Assembly (NCBI GenBank): GCA_018350325.1
Contig: JAEVLN010000003.1
Coordinates: 3,130,441-3,194,440, forward strand
DNA length: 64,000 bases
Source: Globodera rostochiensis
Taxonomy: Eukaryota > Nematoda > Chromadorea > Rhabditida > Heteroderidae
Direction of reading: 5' to 3'
Shown here piece by piece: positions 51,668-64,000 of the stretch. The notes under the pieces are model-generated. The model worked only from the letters and a program-made list of their open reading frames with translations. It searched no databases and was not told the origin of the DNA. The position numbers were made by a program, and so were the translations under genes. Position 1 is the first letter of the stretch. Each line of letters starts with the position of its first letter.

Positions 51668-53692
51668 ATGGAGAAGGTAATTCAAAATTGTGAGCAAAAG
51701 TTTGGTGTTGAGTTGGCGCTGGAGGCGTGTCTGCAGATGCTGGGTGAACTGTTTCAGCTGAAGGATGCTGTGTGGGTGCCAGGAAATGCCGGAAGCGGAG
51801 CGAATGGCACCGGAATCGGACGATGCCCTGGTGACTGGGGAGAGCGAGGTCAGACCAACGGGTTGAGTTTGATGAAGAAATGGCGAACTAAATATTACAG
51901 TAGTCGAAGGCCGTAATTGGTGGAGTTTGGAGATCTTAAGACCCTTAAAACCTGTAAATCTCGTCCGACGTGAAATGTGTTGTGAAGGTCGATGACTGAA
52001 TTCCCGGGGGGAGCGAAAGGCCTTCAGCTGGGGTCGACGAGGTCACTCACTAAGTGGCAAAACTCCGGCCGAAAACGTCCCCCCTCCCCCCGTCTTAGCG
52101 TCGTCTCTGCCGGTGGCACACAATCGCGAGCACTTTGCCGGTCCATGCACTGCCTTGGAACTGTGGACGTTGCGCTTCGTTTTCCCGCTTCTGCAGCTAT
52201 TGTGCCTCGGAGGAAACCTGTTCAACCTTCTCGTCTACAGCCTCCCCTACTTCGGCGACAACTCTTTCGTCCATCTTCTTCGTGCCAAGGCTGTGGCCAA
52301 CCTCTTTTTTGTGCAGTGTCGTCTGCTGGAAGTGCTGCATGCTTGGCTGCCATTGCAGTCCAATCTCGAGTGGTTGTATTGGCACTCTCGACCGTGGATG
52401 ATCACAGTGAGCAACCTCAACGGCACAATTTCTACGTGGTCTGTGTACTTCGGTTTGAGAAATCAAAATCAAAAGTTTAAGGATGACCATGTTTATCTCA
52501 TTGCAGGTCCGTTTTTATACGTAACCTTTGAAACTAAGACGGAACGGTTATTAGAATAGGTAAAGAGATGGTTCGAATTCTAATCACTTCCGTTAAAGTC
52601 CTCATCTCCTGTCCAATTGCAGACGATGGTTTGCGTTTTGAGACCGTTCGCCTTCCGACGTTGGTGCGGCCGTCGTCCAACTCTCTGTTGCCTCATCGGT
52701 TCCGTCCTCTGTGCCGCGGGCATTCACTCGCTGTTCTTGGTCAGCCACGAGGTGGTATCCGTGCCCACTCTCCAACTCAATTCGGCCCAACCCTCTGCTG
52801 TGTGCTTTCGCATTGTGACAACTTTCCGGATGCGTCTGTATAACGCCGTTTGGGCGCCTGCGCTCGAACGTCCGTATTATTTGGTGCAGATGAGTGCCAC
52901 AATTGTGCTGCCAACGCTGGTGATGATGGCGTGCACGGCGTTGGTCGTTTCCCGTTTCATCAAAGTGAGTGTTGAGGCTTAGTTCGAGAATGGATTCCCC
53001 CGCCCTCCGCCCCATCGCATGCTTTTTGTCGATGCAGCAAACATTTGACCTAGCCAAATCCGACTCGTTCCATGTTAGCCCCAACTGGGCCAGTCCTTCT
53101 CCCAGCGACGGAAGTGCGTCATCCGTCTAACGGTGGCCACCACTGTCTCCCACCTTCTGCTGGAGGGACCTGCCGCGCTTGGCTACGGCTTCTTCGCCCT
53201 GCGGGGTGCCTCAATGCCGGACCAACGCGAATGGATGTGCGCACTAACTGCCGCAAACAACGTTCTTTCTGCGTAAGTCAAATTGAAAATCGGCCCCCGG
53301 GAGTGCGTTTTTTCTGCAGATTGAATGCGACCATTCCGTTCTTTCTGTTCTTTCTCTGCTCCAGCCAATTTCGTCGCATGTTCACCGTGTGCATCCAAAC
53401 TCGCACCTTCGCCCTTGGGCGTTCCCTAAAGGTGTCAGCCGATGACGTGCTCAGTCAGTGCGCTGCCGGGAATCACCGGGGGCCGACTCCGTCGCGCAAG
53501 GAAAACGAAAGAATCGAACGGAGCAATCGGCCGAGGCAACTATCCTTTGGGGGATTCCCCGTCGTCGAGGAGGAGGGACAGGACAAAGTGCACACGCTGC
53601 TCTCGACTCCGAGGGTGTGGAGTGGCGGCAGAGGCAGCGAGACGATCACCCCACTGCTGATGGGCGCCGGAGGGGGAGACACGCTACTGTAG
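51668..53692 (+). CDS. Peptide-type class A GPCR, nematode FMRFamide-receptor-like
   Basis: Seven-transmembrane receptor in about six exons. A possible first exon starts MEKVIQNCEQKFGVELALEA with an NGT glycosylation site. The core begins near 52100: TM1 FVFPLLQLLCLGGNLFNLLV (GN motif), TM2 NSFVHLLRAKAVANLFFVQC, TM3 region ending ITVSNLNGTISTW, TM4 TLCCLIGSVLCAAGIHSLFL, TM5 YYLVQMSATIVLPTLVMMAC, TM6 VIRLTVATTVSHLLLEGPAA, TM7 NVLSALNATIPFFLFFLCSS, then a 100-residue tail ending at 53692. TM7 has NATIPFF instead of NPxxY, a divergence common in nematode peptide receptors. The classical DRY region is replaced by TMVCVLRPFAFRRW. The ligand is unknown, and joining of the first exon to the core is uncertain. 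Confidence 0.68.
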
Positions 53693-54952
53693 CAAGGAGA
53701 ATAGAGACAGAGAATACGGTTGTTGAGATCAATATTCACACCCCTGTGTTTCATTGTAAAAGAGGTTCATTAACGCTCTCGTCGCCTACGGGAATTTCGA
53801 AGCGTTCATTGTCAACATTTTCTTTTCGTCTTATTAAATTCCCGGTCGCTGATGTGAGCTCCAAGTCGTATTTCCCTCTCATAAATCAGCAGAGCATTAT
53901 TTCGAAGCAATTTACCGAAAACCTCACAGCATTGCGACGTGTCCTAAGCTGAAGACACGAAATTCATTCGATATTAAATAATCTTTCTTCTCTCGCCTGG
54001 CATAAAATTTACTCATCGAAACAATTGTTGTGAATAGAACTAGGGATGGATGGGATTTTTAGGGGTTTGCCTATTTTTCTGCAGCTTTGTTGGTCTCAAT
54101 TGAAAGGGACACTTCAGTCCAGACATCGTAACTTTTGTTCAGTGGTTTCCGCGGAAATTTTTTCTGATTCGTGCGTTAGGTTTATAGTGGAATCGAATTA
54201 TTTATGTTTTGACGGGTTTCGTTTCATGAACTTATAAGACAGAAATACCAAAACGCCGCCACAACAGCGAGCATGCGATGACGGAGCAAGTAATGGGGCG
54301 CCTGAGGTGCCGAAGCGATGGTATCCGACCGAGCAGCGAGGAGTCGTCGGCGCCGAGGGAAGGCATCGAGCGCGCTCCACCTACTGGACGCCGTAGCCGA
54401 GTGTCTGGTGTTTTGCCAATATTTTAATTAAAAATTAAAATTGTTTTTAAAAAAATATTTTATGGTACTGAAATGTCGCTTTTAACACCAGTACTCAGAT
54501 GGGCTCAAGTGTCCCCCACCCCTTAATCGGTTTAAGGACGAATGCCAACCGGTCAAAATGCGAACTGGGCCAAAAACGGTCAAAATAAACGGGCCAAAAA
54601 TTTTTACTTTAAAAACAAGATTTTTATTTGTTGAGAAAAGTCAGAAAATTTTCCAATTCATAAATTTAAAATAAATTCTGATGCAAATTCCACCGAATTT
54701 GATGCAATATCACTTTATGCAAATTATAAGCTTAAATGCTTTAGGACAATGTTGAGACACTTATCGCATTATTGGACTTCAATTCGTAGTGTCCTCGTTT
54801 CAATTTCCTCTGTGCTTTTTCAATAAAAGAATAAGTTTAAATAAAATTCCATTCAGGTACCTGGAAAGTTTAATTCTCCCAAGACGTGTAGCCCTACCGG
54901 AAGTTTGGTTCTCAGTGAAGGAGGGCATTCAATAGCACTTGGCAACGTCCGA
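53693..54952. other. Intergenic, AT-rich
   Basis: Holds the GPCR 3' end and the presumed promoter of the ribose-phosphate pyrophosphokinase gene. A short CG-rich patch at 54250-54400 contains no supported exon. Confidence 0.5.
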
Positions 54953-56657
<1,705 letters not shown>

Positions 56658-56936
56658 AGGGCCAACTTTGATCTCTTCAACACTGGCCAATCGCTCATCG
56701 GAAAACGCAGAAACGCATACCTAACACCAACATATTCCTTCCTCTCCGATTTGTTATTATTTTTTGTTTTGTTGTTACTTCTTCTTTCATTTGTCCACTT
56801 TCGATATGAATGGCTATTAATTGGCATTAAGGATAAGAAAGTTCTAACTTTGTTTTATTGGGCAGTTACCGACATTTTTGATTTGACTCTCTTATTTTAA
56901 AACTTTAAAATTTCCATATTTAATCCTTTTTTGGCG

Positions 56937-58072
56937 ATGTTATGCCATTTTGTGTTGGCGGCTTTTGCCTTCTTTCTAAGTTTTGCTGCTGCCCAAAATT
57001 TCGAAACGGGCGATAATTCGACTGTTCGTGGGTGCTCGTGAGTTTATTTTTTATTTGAGAAGTTTTGCATTTCCGTTTAGTAATCATTGCTCATACAAAG
57101 ATGGGGACTTGGAATGTTGGAACAAGACGCTGGTGTTCTTCGAAAGGATTCTTTTGGGGCAAATGCGAAATTATGTGGCGGTCCAAATGAATGTTTGTGA
57201 TGAAATCCGTTAGGGAGTATTAACCGGAATTCTGGACCCCAAAACGTCCAGAAAATTTTGAAACAATTTATAGCAAATACTAGTAGTAAAACAAAATATT
57301 AAATCTACTTTGCTTTAATATTTATAAAAATTTAAAATGTTTGTTGGTACGTACCAGGAATGCGATTCCGTTCCGTGTCATGAAAATGGGAATGGCACAT
57401 TTAGCAAATATAGTATTATCAAAATGTTCTCCAATCTGTAAAAGATGATTTAATTATTTTGTTGACAGTTCAGATAGACCAGTGGCGGCAACGCAATGTC
57501 CATCCGTACAAAGAGGAATTTGAGAGAGCAAAACGCCATTCCGTCAATACGATGAGTGAGTGAGAAAGAATATTTAGGTGTTATCGTTTTTCTGTTTTGT
57601 GTTGGATGGACTGACTGAAACTTTCGAATTGATCACTTTTAAACTATTTGTTTGTTTTCAGTTGCTCAATTGCATCCATACGATGTGATCGATGTGAGAA
57701 GCGTTGAAACTCTGGTCAACACCCTCGTCGATTTGGCCGCTTTGCAAAGCAACAATTCGCTACTGACGTGGATGCCCCATGTCCAATGTCCCATTCCCTG
57801 TGAACATCGTTACACAGTCTGGAGAAATCTGTGCGCACTTTTGTTTGATTCTCTTTGAATTAAATGTAAAAATAAAATTTTGGAAAATCTAAATTTGAAA
57901 AATCAATTTGTAACGAAAAGTCCAAAGGATTGGTTTGTTAGTAATTCTTCCCCTCACTTCCAGATTCATTCTGTCGTCGGTGCTCAATGTGTGCCTTTTC
58001 ATCGCCATTCTCCCTTTGGTAAAGCGCATGCACAACGGCGATTCTTGCGAGTCCCTAATCCAACGGGCTTGA
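56937..58072 (+). CDS. Unrecognised type I membrane protein, about 197 residues
   Basis: Five exons join in frame. It starts MLCHFVLAAFAFFLSFAAAQ, a clear signal peptide; exon 1 ends GCS with a phase-2 donor. Exon 2 gives NHCSYKDGDLECWNKTLVFF and ends VCDEI; exon 3 (about 57472-57553) IDQWRQRNVHPYKEEFERAK; exon 4 (from 57661) LHPYDVIDVRSVETLVNTLV and WMPHVQCPIPCEHRYTVW. An intron with donor at about 57828 and acceptor at 57962 leads to FILSSVLNVCLFIAILPLV, a membrane span, then KRMHNGDSCESLIQRA and stop. About seven cysteines lie before the membrane span, suggesting disulfide bonding. The gene follows PRPP synthetase at 280 bp on the same strand. I do not recognise the family. Confidence 0.68.
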
Positions 58073-58753
58073 GCCTATTTCCCATCCTTTTTATAAATAA
58101 ACACATCTTTGATTCGATTTACTTTAGTTGCAGGGCTCGCAGACCTGGGGTTTTAGCCTCATTTTATGCTTTTTTGAGAGGCCAACGAGACTACACTTTC
58201 AAAATATCAAGATAACCAATTTTTAAATTTTGGTTGCAAAATATCTATAAAAAATAGAAAAATATTAAACGTTCTTCTTTAAAAAGCAAAACAAGGCTTT
58301 GTAAATTTTTATCTGCGAGCTCTGGTTTAGTGTGCCTTAGCTTTGAACTCATTTTGTATTTTGGGGCATTTTCACTTTTGTATTACAAAAAACAGTGCTT
58401 AAATAGATAAACAATTTTAGTGTCTTATAATGTTTTTTATTGCGTTGGTTTCGAAACACCGACTCGTTTTTTGTTTTGTGCATTACGTTTCTTATAGTAA
58501 GTATGCCGCGACAATAAACAATCTTTTAGCGCGTGGCATGCATTTTTACGTGCATAAATCCACGATTGTCAATTAATTGATCGATTCGATGCTTTTCCCA
58601 TATTTTTGCTATGACCGATGGGTCTGGTTGTTGTTGGATGGACCTTTCTTTCGGCTTAGGATCCAATTTCCTTACTCCCATTGAAATGACCTTTCAGAGC
58701 TTTGTTTGATAAAATCGTTTCTTTGCCGAAGGCGTTAAGCATTACGAGAAGAG
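58073..58753. other. Intergenic, AT-rich
   Basis: No exon or repeat recognised. It separates the type I membrane protein gene from the large gene starting at 58754 and should contain the latter's promoter. Confidence 0.5.

Positions 58754-64000
<5,247 letters not shown>

Overview
This is eukaryotic DNA, almost certainly from a nematode. Genes are split by many short introns (often 44-60 nt) with TTTCAG-like acceptors. The gene set includes a clear UNC-6 netrin, nematode-style peptide GPCRs, and compact same-strand gene runs that look like operons. A GC-AG intron in unc-6 and the abundance of long G/C runs fit a plant-parasitic tylenchid such as a cyst nematode, but that placement is inference.

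Layout. 1.6-5.7 kb (+): SLC16-type monocarboxylate transporter with a polyglutamine tract. 6.0-7.8 kb (-): probable Ly6/uPAR-like GPI-anchored protein. 10.1-11.2 kb: C-rich array. 11.6-20.8 kb (-): unc-6/netrin, about 15 exons, one intron of which is almost wholly a 42-bp tandem array (about 65 copies). 22.2-22.5 kb: 20-bp tandem array. 23.3-25.7 kb (-): class A neuropeptide GPCR. 27.0-28.2 kb (-): ribosomal protein S8, divergent from 28.7-32.2 kb (+) MCM3, followed at 226 bp by 32.4-35.4 kb (+) phenylalanyl-tRNA synthetase alpha. 35.6-49.9 kb (-): PRPF8, WDR48 and GLOD4 head to tail. 51.7-53.7 kb (+): second peptide-type GPCR. 55.0-56.7 kb (+): ribose-phosphate pyrophosphokinase. 56.9-58.1 kb (+): unrecognised type I membrane protein. 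58.8 kb to the window end (+): large unrecognised Ser/Pro/Arg-rich protein, incomplete.

Two compartments stand out. The housekeeping block (about 27-50 kb) covers replication, translation, splicing and nucleotide supply; it is compact, AT-rich between exons and nearly free of G/C runs. The regions around the transporter, netrin, the GPCRs and the last gene hold long G/C homopolymers, purine/pyrimidine arrays, minisatellites and small inverted-repeat elements. Exon boundaries were worked out by hand from frame continuity, splice signals and remembered family conservation; no alignment was run.
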